Assembly: GCA_028622995.1 (NCBI GenBank)
Contig: JAJQJQ010000012.1
Coordinates: forward strand, 3,472,001 to 3,536,000
DNA length: 64,000 nucleotides
Direction: 5' to 3'
Source: Panagrolaimus kolymaensis
Taxonomy: Eukaryota > Nematoda > Chromadorea > Rhabditida > Panagrolaimidae
Shown: in pieces, positions 12,201-23,442 of the stretch
Layout: every line of letters begins with the position of its first letter
Numbering within the stretch: the first letter of the stretch is position 1
Program-made: the position numbers and the translations under genes
Notes under the pieces: generated by a model
The model's input: only the letters and a program-made list of their open reading frames with translations
Databases searched by the model: none
What the model was told of the DNA's origin: nothing

Positions 12201-15200
12201 CCAACATCATCAAGTTCAACTTCATCAAGTGCACCACGCCGCCGCCGCCGAAATCGACGTCCTCATAATCGAATGATTATTGTTAATGAATGAATATTAA
12301 CTCTCTCTTTTTTTCTTCGTTTTATATATATATTGTATCTCATCTCTTATTGTATATTAAATGTAATAATATATTAATGGAAATAAACTTACTTCAACAA
12401 ACGGGGTTGAACGAGAAACAACTTCACCGGGTTTCAGCACTGCATGTGGAATTGGCCTAAATCTGTTTTTTAGATAAATTATTTCGATGCATGAGTCAAT
12501 GAAACCTATCAACAGATTCTGGTATAATTTCACGATTTTTGCTAAACTTTATTATGGTTCGATAAGAAGGGCTTCGATCAGATATTGCAGCATTTTCAGA
12601 AGCTGTTCGAGGTTTTCGCTTCAACTCGAGGGATTCCTGAGATTGTCGAAGAAGATAAAAACTTGTTGGTAGCTCGGGTGTAATGGGATCGACAGCTGTT
12701 ACACCAGTAATGGTAACTTTAGGTTCTGAATTATGTGGAGCTGATTTGCGCCTTGATGGATTAAATTTATTTATTTTATCTGAATATTCATCCCCGCCAT
12801 TTTCATTCGAGAAAATGGATCTCTCTTCATTATTCAAAGCAATCACAGGAGTTGCAATTTGTTGTGTAAAAAAATTGCGTTGTTTAGAAACGAATCCATT
12901 TGGAATCTCTTCTCTCTGTTCTTGCTCATATTCATGTTGATAATGTTCAGGATGAAATTTATCTAAATAGCTTGCAACTGTGGTACCCATTAATTTACGA
13001 TCCTTTGGATCCAATTGTGATGATTGCAAATTTATTGCTGTTGCTTTTAACATTTCCTCATCAGCACTTGGTGAACGTCGAATTTTAAGAAAACGAGCGT
13101 TTGCTTCGTGTCTATTGTGAATTGATCTAAAAAAAGCACGGAATTGTACGAAAATACAAAAAAAATAATAGGAGCAACAACAATAATAACAACACCAGCA
13201 GCAACCAAGGAAAAAGAACGGGAAAAGAAAATTTATTTTTTGTCTGCCGTTGTTAGCTTCGAAAAAAAATGCAAACAAATCATAAAAAAATTGTAAAGTG
13301 AAATGACATTTTTAAAAAGGTGGAAGCTTTGTCACCAAATAAATATGTGTGGATGTGGATTGGATTTTTGCACCTCATAAATGATTTTATTACGAAATTA
13401 TAAGAGTCAGAGTGGATCTAGTTTTGTAATTCTAATTAAATTTATTACGTGGAAAAGGATTCAAATAAATTTATAAACTCACGAACTCGTGAAGGGATTG
13501 GCATCACAATGAAAAATTTATCTCTATTTTCGAAATCCTAAAACTAAAATCATACCTTCACTTTAGCTGATAAACTAATACTATTATTTCTGTGGTCAAA
13601 ACCACAACAAAACCTCTTAATTTTTTACGCATTATTAAAAATTGCGTAAAATAAAGAAAACAACTGCTTATTGGATGTAATGACGCATTTTTCTCTCACG
13701 GTTTTTTTTTCCTTGTACAACACCTGAATCAACAATACCAACAACAACAAAAGCATTCTTCCCTTTTTTTGTTCGTGTTCGAAGACATCATAATCGATTG
13801 AACAATATTTTTACTAAATAAATTAATAAATAGTTAAAGATAAATTTCTTAAATGGTTCAAACGTTCTTTGACATTTTCCTATATTCCTTTTATGGTTTT
13901 AATATAGACAAAATGCCAAGAACTGTTGACCCATGTAAGATAGAAACAATCAAATATAAATAAATAATAAACAATCTTTTCTTCTTTTTATTCCCAAAAT
14001 AATAATAATACAAAAGTGAAGAAAGAAAAGGCAGAAAGCAACTATCGTCCACTTCATTTGTAGTCCAATACTGATGGGTCTGATTTTCTTTTTAGAGGAG
14101 AAAATTTTTCAGGAAGATTTTTAAGGCAAAAATATTGTACAACATACACACGTCGTAAGGTTCTGAAACCAACGTCGTGGTCGTCGTCGAACACCGCCTA
14201 TTTTTCTTTTCCTTTCTTTATTTTTTTTGTGATTTAAAGTGATAACAACGGTGTCGTTGAAAAAGAAAGAAAAAATAAGAAAAAGAAAATATATGGTGAC
14301 AGACGAAAAATAAAAAGTAAAGATGGACGTTTTTGCTTTCTGATAAGAAAGAATAAGAAGAAAGAAGCTTGACAAATTTTTTTTTCTCCCTTTTAACGTT
14401 GATGGAAAAAAAGAAGGAGCGGCGCCGTCAACAAAAAAAAAAGCAGCAAGAGCTCACATTCATGGAAAAAAAGGAAAAGAAGCATATCATCAGAAAGTTT
14501 TCGATGGACAAAAGTGTGTTGAATTTTTTTTTGAAAGAAGAAGAAAAGGAGTAAAGGTGATTCATACTTCATTTCTTCCAAAAAAAAAATGAAGACACGC
14601 TGCAAAGCTTCTTCTTCTTCGTTGTTGTTGTCATTTTCCATGGAGATACTAACTGCCGCAGAGCCAGCCGATGATGATGAAGAAGATGGGTGACACTGTG
14701 ATCAATCAAGAAACAACATCGTCGAGAAAAAAAATAAGGTGCAGCTTCTTTTGGAAAAAAATAAGAAACATCCGTATTTTTGGGAAAAAAAGAAATAATA
14801 TTTTTCGTTATCACCAAAAACAGACGAAGAGGAAGAATGAAAAAAACTACTCGTGAATAAAAAAAAGGCTGCTGACATTTGATTTTTGATGATGAAAGAT
14901 TTCAAAGAGGCTAAATTAAGAAAGTAGACACATATAAAAAACATGAGTCAGGAGCCTTTTTAGGGGAGAAAAATTAGAAAGAAAAAATATAGAAAAAGAA
15001 ATGTATGATAAAGCAAACAACGAATTTAGCGAAGTTTAAAACAAATTTGTAAATACAAAACTATGAAGGAAAAATAGTAATACATACACAATTGTTTAGA
15101 ATTAAAAAAGCAGAGCACGTGTGTTGGGCTCCTAAATAACGAAGAAAGCGATACATATAAATAAATAATTATAAGCATTACTAATTTTTTAGAGAGATTT

Positions 15201-15906
15201 TACTTTTTTGCTAATTACCAATATCGTTATTACGTTACATGTTTTCGTTAAAAAAAATATTTCAAACTCAAATATGCTTCCAAAATAGTTTTTTCTTTGA
15301 AAAAAGCAAAACATTAAAAACCTTCGACAATCCAAAGAATTTCTTATTTTATAAAAAAAACTTCCACTTTTTTTATTTGGTGACAAAACTAAAAAAACGA
15401 CGGATATCACAAGTCTCTTTCTTTCACACTTTGATGACTATCAAAAAACCACCAACACCCAAAAAAAAGCGTTTGATTAAAAAGACGTCATAAAATTAGG
15501 AATCTAGAAATCTAGCTTTTTTGGAAGATGAAAAACGTACTTTTATCGTTTTTCAAATAAAAAATCACAATATTTTTTTTGGGTGGATGAAAACGATAAA
15601 ATAAATTGTTTGGCAAGGAAAAAGCGAAGAAATCATCATCGGAAAAAAAAGACATTAGCATTTTAATGCCTAAGGGGAAAATTAGAAAAAAAAGACAACA
15701 ACAAACCTGAGATAATTTGCATTTTGATCGGTTGTTTTAGTAGGAATGATTGTACGTTTTTGAAATCGTTGCATTGAAGGAAATGTTGCAAGTGAATCAA
15801 GAGTATTGGTAAGAAAAGGTGGAGGATGCTTGAATGCATCTGGATTTAATACTGTTCCATGCTCAATTGCAATTTCAATTCTTGACTGAGAAAGAGGATC
15901 AGTCAT
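9213..15906 (-). CDS. protein of unknown family, 461 residues
   Basis: Seven exons keep frame: 15707-15906 (ATG 15904-15906), 12506-13126, 12393-12462, 10983-11180, 9454-9612, 9346-9402 and 9213-9293 (stop TAA). The product is hydrophilic and probably largely disordered, rich in Ser, Pro and Arg, without signal peptide or membrane segment. A short motif RPIPHAVLKPGE sits about residue 280, and a Gly/Pro/Tyr-rich stretch comes late. The last ~45 residues (IERLQRELYDAQ onward) are predicted coiled coil. I do not recognise the family; the mix suggests a scaffold or cytoskeletal adaptor, but that is only inference. The 2.6-kb first intron (13127-15706) holds no gene I can support. The 1.2-kb intron 11181-12392 contains a nested gene on the other strand. 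Confidence 0.65.
9897..9974 (-). other. possible alternative first exon with GC donor
   Basis: An ATG at 9972-9974 opens 26 codons ending in phase 0 at a GCGAGT donor. The downstream exon 9454-9612 also begins in phase 0, so joining them gives a shorter in-frame isoform of the unknown minus-strand gene. The only usable donor is GC, not GT, so this stays tentative. Confidence 0.25.
11777..12293 (+). CDS. small single-pass membrane protein, nested in an intron
   Basis: Two exons (to 11965, and 12108-12293) join in phase 0. From ATG 11777 the product is 124 residues; from the upstream in-frame ATG 11705 it is 148. I prefer 11777 because the protein then begins with a hydrophobic signal-like segment (MFLFMLTFAASNLFVCV). 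A tiny extracellular loop with two cysteines (FCESW to SPKC) follows. Then comes a strong membrane segment (IISIISITVIVVLLIAGVIL) and a cytoplasmic tail with a Ser/Thr run and a basic cluster (APRRRRRNRRPHNR). The whole gene lies inside intron 11181-12392 of the opposite-strand gene. AATAAA-like sequence follows at 12381. No family is recognised. It resembles small receptor-adaptor or Shisa-like proteins only in layout. Confidence 0.6.
13127..15706. other. long intron, no feature seen
   Basis: This 2.6-kb intron of the unknown minus-strand gene is rich in A and T runs and short GTCGTC/CATCAT stretches. Open frames inside are short, low-complexity and unsupported. I see no RNA gene or transposon ends. 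Confidence 0.5.
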
Positions 15907-16679
15907 TTGATATCGTTCGTTTTTTTAGTTTGATTAAATAAAGCTGAAAACAATAATGGGAAAAAAGTTTGTATATAAAAAATTAAAACACGTAACAAAG
16001 ATTCGCCATAGCGATATTATATTATCTTGTAAAAATGATATAAAAGACAAAAGCTCCAATAAATAATATCCAACATAATGGAATCGAAACAACTAGAAAG
16101 TAATACCAATAAACGAAAAACACTTATTGAAACAAATGGAGATATTTCACGCAAAAAATTTTTTTATTTATTTCTTTCCGGTCAAAGACAAGAAAAAGGA
16201 ACTTGACCAACCACGGCAAAGTTTAGTGAGATCAATCTTCTCGTCGTTGTCCCATGAATACTTCATGACAAGAGCGAGAAAAAAAATAACCAACGATTGC
16301 TTTATAAAAAATGACCTTTCTCGGTTCAATGCGGGCAGCCCTTTTCATTCTTATTCTTCTGATGTAATAATGGAAGATGGAGGAGGAGGAAATACATATA
16401 AATGTATTCATTCTTGACTGTTTTTATTATAATAAAAATAACGGTTTTGAGCTATTGTAATAATTTCGCTTTTTTTTGGCATTACCATTTTTTTTCTTTC
16501 CCTCAACCATCATCGCTTACTACTTGTTCATTCTCTTCTCACACATTTTTTGGTGCGTGTTTATAAAAATAAAAAAACCATGGCGATTTGTTTTTTTTTT
16601 TGAGAATAAAAAAATAAAATGTGAAAAGTGACCATGAAGAAAGACAAAAAAAAGTTTAGTGTTTTTTTTTTGTTTCTTC

Positions 16680-16687
16680 GTCTCTAC
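16680..16687. repeat. left target-site duplication of the hAT element
   Basis: GTCTCTAC directly before the CAG terminus; identical to 17610-17617. Confidence 0.85.
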
Positions 16688-16696
16688 CAGTGCTGT

Positions 16697-16850
16697 CGAA
16701 TGTTCGAAAATCTTCGAATCGAACTTTCGAAGCTTCGATTCGAATTCGAATTTCTTCGAATCGAATTTCGAAGTTTCGATTCGAAATTCGAAACTTTCGA
16801 ATCGAATTTCGAAACTTCGATTCGAAAAATCGAATCGAATCTTCGAAAAA
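16697..16850. repeat. left subterminal TTCGAA array
   Basis: About 150 bases built almost entirely from TCGAA/TTCGAAT steps with small spacing changes. It is complementary to the array at 17405-17601 and also locally self-complementary. It may serve as transposase binding sites, as subterminal repeats do in other hAT elements; that role is inferred. Confidence 0.8.
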
Positions 16851-17044
16851 GTGAAGTCATTAATAATAAAAAAAAATTTTGAAAATACTTTATTATATAA
16901 AAAAAAACAACAAAACAAAAGACAACAAAGATTTATAAAAAAAAACAATCAACAATTAATAATAATTAAAAATCTTCTGTTTCACTTTCACTTTCGAAGA
17001 CCACAATTTCATTTTCATTTTTTGGCACAGGAACTAAATTTCTT

Positions 17045-17275
17045 TCAGCTTTTTCGACGACCATTTGATTGCGGAAAGAAGTCAAGTTTTTGTTGTTTTG
17101 CTGGTGGACCATTATCATCAGTAATGCTAGTGTTTAGTTTATCAGAATGCTTTTTTTCAATATGTTCTTTCCTTCCTGATGTTGTTCCTGTTGCGTTTAC
17201 TTTATACTTCTTAATACAGTACTTGCATTCATAGAATCCATTAACTTTTACAAAGTGAATTTTAGCAACTGACAT
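17045..17275 (-). pseudogene. BED zinc finger remnant of a hAT transposase
   Basis: A 76-codon frame opens with ATG at 17273-17275. Residues 17-43 form a BED-type finger (Cys17, Cys20, His38, His43; EHIEKKH at the end). A polar linker follows, then a stop. Directly downstream, in another frame (about 17062 down to 16973), comes a stretch reading RNLVPVP followed by a run of Glu/Ser/Asp and a stop. That looks like the tail of a hAT transposase. The catalytic DDE core and the dimerisation domain are missing. I read this as an internally deleted transposase that keeps the DNA-binding N terminus and the extreme C terminus. It could still make a short DNA-binding protein. Confidence 0.65.
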
Positions 17276-17404
17276 AATTTACAGGAAGAAGAAAAATTGT
17301 TAAACAAATGTCAAACAAAAACTTTGCAAATCTGTTGAGCTTTTGCAGCAAAAAAGTTTGGCGCCAAAAAGCTTGCGCCAAAGTCAAATCCATTGGAATG
17401 GCGC

Positions 17405-17601
17405 CGATTCGAAAAAATTCGAAATTCGAAAGCTTCGAATCGAATTTCGAATGTTCGATTCGAATTCGAATTTCTTCGAAACGAATTTCGAATGTTCGAT
17501 TCGAAATTCGTATTTTTCGAAATTCGATTCGTTCGAAGCTTCGAATTTCGAAATTCGATTCGAAATTCGGTTCGAAATTCGATTCGAAATTCGAAATTCG
17601 A
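17405..17601. repeat. right subterminal TTCGAA array
   Basis: The inverted counterpart of the left array, about 200 bases of TCGAA-based units ending at the right terminal repeat. Confidence 0.8.
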
Positions 17602-17609
17602 CAGCTCTG

Positions 17610-17617
17610 GTCTCTAC
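17610..17617. repeat. right target-site duplication of the hAT element
   Basis: GTCTCTAC directly after the terminal CTG; identical to 16680-16687. Confidence 0.85.
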
Positions 17618-19192
17618 AACAACTCTTAGAAGCAGGCGATTGAGATGGCAATAATGGAATCAGGTTGAACAAATATTAAAAATTATAAAATAAAAATTTT
17701 TCAATCAAACCACTTTTTTAAGAAAAGTGGAAAAAAATCTTTTAAACAATAATAATAAAACTTGAATTATTCCTTGAATGAAAAAATTGGAAAATACAAA
17801 ACAAAACTCATGTGTGAAAAAGCTAGTACGATAATTGAAGGCAACCATCCTCTCTTCATCATCCGGCCAGACAGATCGCAAAAAATCCAAAACACCTGCT
17901 TATTCCATTTTTTACCTTTCCGTTTTCTTTATTTCTGTTTTAATCAAGGAAAAAAATAAATTAAAGAAGCTTAAATCGGTCGGATTTCTTCAAATTTTTC
18001 GCGATTGAAAAAAAGCGAGAAAGAAGCAATCAAAAAAATAACAACCATGAAATTTCTTTTCTCGGAATCAAAAAAATAGAAAGTAAAAAAAATGGTTAAC
18101 TTTTTTTTGGGGTGTGTGATTATTGAAAAAAAAATATAATAGTGAGAAAAAGGAGTTTCTGACAAATAATGTTGGATGGATGGCCGCAAGATATCAGGTC
18201 AGCAATAACAGTGAAAGTCATAATGAAAGTTGTCGTCGCTATTTCCTTTTTATTTTTGCGGTCGAGACGATTTATCAAAGTCAATGTATCAAGGAAAAAA
18301 TATTATACGGCGGAAGGAAAAAAAATAAACGCGCGATTTGTAATGTCTCAATTTTTTTTATTGTTTTATACTTTTTATGGTGCTTTTTTGATAACAAGTT
18401 TTAGTTAGAATTTAACGCTCAAAACAGAAATCGCGATAGCTATTATCCCCATAACATGGTTGTTTCAAAGTTAAATGAATAAATTAATTCCATAAGCAAT
18501 CTTTCTCACAAACAGCTTAAAACAAAATGCTTATCAAAAACATTCTTCAAATGCCGAAACCTTCGCAAAATTTAATTTGAGGCCAATAAGGGTCATGAGA
18601 AAAATTTACTATCATTGTTAAAAGAAAGAGCAAACAAATGCATATGAAAAAATAAAAGAGAAAGAAAGTTTTACGATCATGAAAATAAGAAATAAACGAT
18701 TCAAAAAAAGAAAGACGAAGACAAGCACCGAATCGGCAAACAAACAAAATGCAAAAAAGAAAAGGCGATCATGGCAGCAGAAACAAAAGAATAAATAACG
18801 CAAATACTTTCTTTTAAGGTTACTTTCCTTGCTTTAGTTACAATTATTTATTTATTAAAAGAATTAGGAGTAACAAAATAGAGGTGTAATCCCTTTTAAA
18901 AAAGATGTTTTTTTATTTTTGGAACATATTGAAAGTCATGAGCATAATCACATTTTTTTATAAACAAAAATACCGAGCTTTGAATATAATAAAGTTCCAA
19001 GTTCAAAAAAGAATCTTTATTTCTATTGCACAAAAAGAAACTAAATATATTATAAACAAAAATTAATTCAAAAATGAAAGCATCAAAAATAAACTGTTTC
19101 TTGTGGCCTCAAAAAAAGAGGAGAGATCGTTGATGATGAAACAATTTGCAATTTTCTCAGAATGAGTCAAAGCAATTCATTCATTTTAGTTG
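17618..19192. other. intergenic region, nothing recognised
   Basis: About 1.6 kb of A/T-rich DNA between the hAT element and the lipase 3' end. Several short open frames on both strands are low-complexity. I see no RNA gene, repeat family or conserved motif. Confidence 0.5.
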
Positions 19193-20916
19193 TTATTTTC
19201 CCACGTTTGATAGTTTGTCTCGAATATAATTCCATGCTTTTTTAACGCTGAATCCTCCACTATGATCTGATGCGCCATTGGTTGCAGCATCACCAATTTC
19301 AGCTTCAGCTGGAACTTCGGCATCAATGCTCATTTGTTCTTCCAATGGTTGCTTATTTTCTTTACAACCAAGTTTTCCAAATGGCGGAACTTTATGTTCG
19401 AAATAATGTCGATGTGAAAATATATAATGGCTGTATTTTGATAATTCAAATGAGAGACTATCACTGCAATCAAAATCTTCATTTGTAGGGGTTCCAAGAC
19501 ACTCGTAATAAGTTGAATTTGGTCCCATTTCAATTGGATACCAAATTTCTATTCCATGATGATATGATTCATTTAAATCATTTGGATCACAAGGTTTTGA
19601 ATCATCGCCATCATAATGAACACGTGAATCCAAGTGAATTTTATGGCATGCTGGAAGATGAGGAACTATGTCATCGGAATGAATCACTCGATATGAATGT
19701 GGCAAAAGCTCATCGAATTTTTTGGCTAATTCAGAATTTCCAACTCGAGGTTCTCCAAATGTTATTAATCGGATGTTAGATCCATTTCGATGTTCATCCA
19801 AAACACTTTTCAATGCTCCAAGTGCAGCGAGAGCACCACCAAGTGAATGACCAGTAAAAGTGACATCATAATCCTAAAAAGGAAATTACTCAATTTCAAA
19901 CATGCAAAAAGAAGTCAATAACTACGATTTCTTAAACTCTTAATTATAATTATAATATTACAATTTATGCATACTTTATGCCACCAATATTGATAAAAAA
20001 ATTTCACCAATCAATCGCCTATTTTTGTTATTTCGACAACTCCGATAGAAATGATTTCGAAAATAACATCACTCTTTTTAATGCAATAAAAATTTAAGCC
20101 TATCAAAGTTGTCTCGTTCTCTTAATCCTCGCTCATTCATTCTCAATCAATCGATTGTTTTTTGAACCAATGCATTAAAGTAGCTATTTTGTATTTGAGT
20201 GAGCAAACATAAAACTAAAGAGTTACTTCCTGCTAAAACTAGCTAGCATAACTTATGACTTATTTGCTATTTTTTTTAAATATTTCAAAGTCTACAACAA
20301 ACCTTATAACGTGGATCATCAAAAACAGGATGTACATGAGGCCATAAAACTTCTAAAGCATTTGAGAAGTATTTATTTGCCTAAAAAATAATTGAATTAA
20401 ATCTTTTCATTTTTTTACTAAGTATGAGTTGCAAAATGGCAAAAGCTTACCATACCAATACCATAAAAATTAATTTTAGGAACAAGCGTGGTCCATCCTT
20501 CAAGAATCAACTGTTTTTTAGTTTTAGTTCCTCGAAATATAACGTATATCCTTCGTTCATGTTCATTTACGAGGGTATAACTCGCGCATGAATCTTTAAG
20601 GAAATCACATACGAGGTTGTTGGAAGTGTAAATGGTATAAAGATGTGCATCATTTCCAAAGGTTCTAAAAGATTATGGACCCTTAGACCTTACTAATATA
20701 TGATTCCTAAAGCTCTTACTCATTGATACATCCAAGTGGTGTAACTCCATAAGCTCCAGCTGCAAGATTCAACAATTGTCGAGCTTCCGTTTCATTATAT
20801 CCTGTTTTTGCAGGTACTATCGCTAATGGCGCTGGAACAGGTAAGAATATTGCGAAGAAAATACCAAAAAATAATAACGAATAAACCCGATTCATTTTTA
20901 ACTTTGCAATCATCAA
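19193..20916 (-). CDS. secreted class 3 lipase
   Basis: Four exons (20720-20916, 20451-20664, 20303-20380, 19193-19873) give 389 residues. The N terminus has a signal peptide (YSLLFFGIFFAIFLPVPAPLA); ATG 20893-20895 seven codons in would also work. The class 3 lipase core follows: the VIFRGT strand supplying the oxyanion hole, the nucleophile elbow GHSLGGAL with Ser at about 173, the acid in HSDDIVPHLP (Asp about 231), and the catalytic His in YHHGIEIWY (about 269). Paired cysteines in the mature part fit secretion. The family hydrolyses triacylglycerols or related esters. The Asp/Glu/Ala-rich C-terminal ~55 residues form an extension outside the domain. A decayed copy of part of this gene lies at 48846-49010. 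Confidence 0.92.
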
Positions 20917-21841
20917 ACTTTTTCCACATGCGCAAATAAAAAAAAACGAGTGGCTTTTAAAAAAGTATTCAATAAATAAAAACTCCGCCTACAAAAAAAG
21001 TTAAAAACAAGAAAAAAATTGTTTATGAATCATCGAATATGTATTGCCTCTGCCATGATATTTTTGTCATATCATTCTTTTTGTATTAATAATAAAAAGT
21101 GTAAAGGCTTCCTTCTTTATTGTCATAACAAAATAAAATTAAACAGTGAATAATCGGATCTTAAAAAAAATTTTTCTTTCGATGGAAAAATTTTAGTGAA
21201 CAATTCAAACCTTTGCTCATATTTTTTTACTGAAAACGGTGATTCGGTTCAGAAAAATATCTGATGAAATGTTGAAATAAATCATTTTTGACACAAAACT
21301 TTGAAAACCGTAAACAATCAATTGTTCATCGAGTATTAATAGTTTGAATTGATAGACAAAAGACTAAAGGTCATCTCGAGCAAAAGTTGAAACTAAGAAT
21401 GAAGACAATTTGGATAAAATATTTGATGAATACATAATTTTTTTTAGCTCAATTCAACTATCATTTTTTCACAACAAATGATACACGTTGCGTCACCTTG
21501 AGTTAATTCATCAGCAGAAGCAAGAGAGGATTCGTAGCAAATACATAAGTATAAATAACATCATTGATAGCTTTTTGGAAGGATTGATAGTCAAATAATA
21601 TTGTCTTACAGCAAAAAGAGGTAATGTAGGCATAATAAAGAAGGCATCGAGTAAACTCTTAAAAAGGTTGAGGATATCGGTAATAAAATAAGCAAGCAAC
21701 TGATAAAAATGTTACTATAAGCTATTCACGTTAAACTTGCAATCGATATCTTCGAAACGGGCACAATTAGATGAAAAGAACAAAATAATTGATTAGCAAA
21801 ACTTTATTGAAACATTACAAAATAATACATGAGTAAATAAA
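20917..21841. other. intergenic region upstream of the lipase
   Basis: About 0.9 kb, A/T-rich, between the lipase start and the stop of the next minus-strand gene. No coding exon or repeat is recognised. Confidence 0.45.
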
Positions 21842-22377
21842 TCACGATGATAAGTTTTCTTCCGATGTAATAGGATAAAGAACATTCGGTTCATTAGGCT
21901 AAAAAAGTAAGATTGTTAGTAATGATATACGAAATAAAGGTAGTAACGCACATTTAATGATTTAATCAATTTATCAAATTCATGTCTAACCAGATCAGTC
22001 AAGTTTCGTTTCAAAATAAGAGTACATTCATCGACATGTTTCATCAAAGCATCTGCATCAATTCTGCTTAATTTTCTTTCAGCTGGCGTTGTCGTCGTAG
22101 AACTTGATGATGATAATGATGACGAAGAAGGTGAGGAAATGGAAGTGTTGAGAGAACTTATATCGGCGCCATCAGCCATTGATGAAGTTGAAAATGATAG
22201 TCGAACTGGAGTCTGAAAAAAGGAAACATAAAAAGCAAGAAAAAATGTTAAAAATAAACTTACATTATAAATATAAGAAACGTCATTACTGTCAGAGTTA
22301 GAAGCATTTAAAAAGCGTCGAGGCCCAGGCGAATAATATTCACGAGCATCACCACTTCGACGCATCATAGTCACCAA
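21842..22377 (-). CDS. small protein of unknown function, 143 residues
   Basis: Three exons (22264-22377, 21952-22212, 21842-21898) join in phase 0. The N-terminal half is Ser/Thr-rich and low-complexity, with a polyserine and TTTT run. The C-terminal half has a helical segment (around DADALMKHVDECTLILKRNL) and ends PITSEENLSS. There is no signal peptide or membrane span. The open frame, clean splice sites and codon use support a real gene. The layout recalls small subunits of lysosome-positioning complexes (BLOC-1/BORC), but I have no motif to prove it. Confidence 0.55.
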
Positions 22378-22724
22378 TTATTTTTCAAAAATGAAAGTTG
22401 AAAAATGAGAAGGAAGAAAAAAACATTGCTGATTCAATCGAAATGAAAAATGCCCTAATTAGCATGAAACAATAATTTTCTTTTCGAAAGCTTTCTAAAC
22501 TGATTCGAGAGCGCATTTTTTGAATTAAGTTTTTTTTACTCAAAACATTTTTGAACTTTTTTTGCTATATCTAATTTTGGTTTGATTTTTTTTTCTCTTC
22601 ATCTCCTTTCAACGTGTTGTAAAAATATACTCAGAATTAATTATGACATGAAAAACTTTATTAAAACTTTTTATATTTAGCTAAGAAATCGACGGAGAAT
22701 AAATAATATGGTAAAGAATCATAG

Positions 22725-23442
22725 TTATGAAAAATAATTTTTTCCAATTCCAACTACACTTCCCATTTCAAAATATTCATTACAATTAAGATCTTGGAAT
22801 GCCGAAAGAATATCGTCTGCATTTGAATGTAATTCACGAAAAGCGTACATTTCAAAACTAAATATTTTTTAAATCGAAGTTTGAGATTTTATAATGAATA
22901 GCTTACTTAAATTTATCAAGACTTGATAAAACTTCTTTTAATTCCCTAATAGGTATATCAAAAAGAATTCTTCCCATACAATTAAGACTTTCTAAATTCG
23001 GGGTTATCAAAGTTTTTATAAAACTTAGATCAGCAGAATGAAAAATTAGATTGAGACGTTTGGTTGAAGTAAAATTAATAGGCAATGTTTTAAAGAATTG
23101 AGCTTCTAATTTTCCTGGTTTATCATTTATAAAAGAGATACTTTCCAAAACATTAAATTTACAAGTCATTTGATAAGCTTCTAATCCATTGCAATGTTCG
23201 TCGTCTTTGCAATAACACAAAACATGAAATTTTATGAGACCACAACCAATTTCAATATGGCTGACTGAATGACATCGCTTTGATAGATTTCGAGTTGATT
23301 CATTGATAGAAGCAAAAGTTTTTAAAATTTTTCCATCGCATATTTCTGCGAATCTACGTTGACATACCTATGGTAATGAAGGAAAGTCAAAGGTGGCTTC
23401 AACAGAAGATAAATTTTGATTAGAGATTTTTTGATAAGCCAT
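22725..23442 (-). CDS. truncated F-box-like protein
   Basis: Exons 23404-23442, 22907-23367 and 22725-22857 give 210 residues. After ATG 23440-23442, which sits two bases after TTTAG (likely trans-splice acceptor), comes the sequence SSVCQRRFAEICDGKIL. It looks like the second half of an F-box. A cysteine-rich and leucine-rich region follows, as in nematode F-box substrate adaptors. The model needs a 36-base intron (23368-23403), the shortest in the window. Read through, an in-frame TAG at 23368-23370 separates FPSLP from VCQRRF, as if the middle of the F-box had been lost. It is therefore either a shortened functional gene or an early pseudogene. F-box proteins normally recruit targets to SCF ubiquitin ligases. 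Confidence 0.5.

Larger units (their letters stand above)
16688..17609. mobile_element. hAT-type foldback transposon, non-autonomous
   Basis: A 922-bp element with terminal inverted repeats (CAGTGCTGTCGAA at the left, the complement of CAGAGCTGTCGAA at the right). Both copies of an 8-bp target duplication, GTCTCTAC, are intact at 16680-16687 and 17610-17617. The CAGNGNTG-type end and 8-bp duplication are hallmarks of the hAT superfamily. Inside each end lies a dense array of TTCGAA/TCGAATCGAA-like units (about 16697-16850 and 17405-17601). The two arrays can pair with each other. The middle carries a BED-finger open frame. Intact duplications and recognisable ends suggest a fairly recent insertion. 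The element lies in intergenic DNA between two genes. Confidence 0.88.

Noticed and set aside
16628..17234. open frames on the plus strand through the TTCGAA array
   Set aside because: They are by-products of a short repeat whose unit lacks stop codons in several frames.
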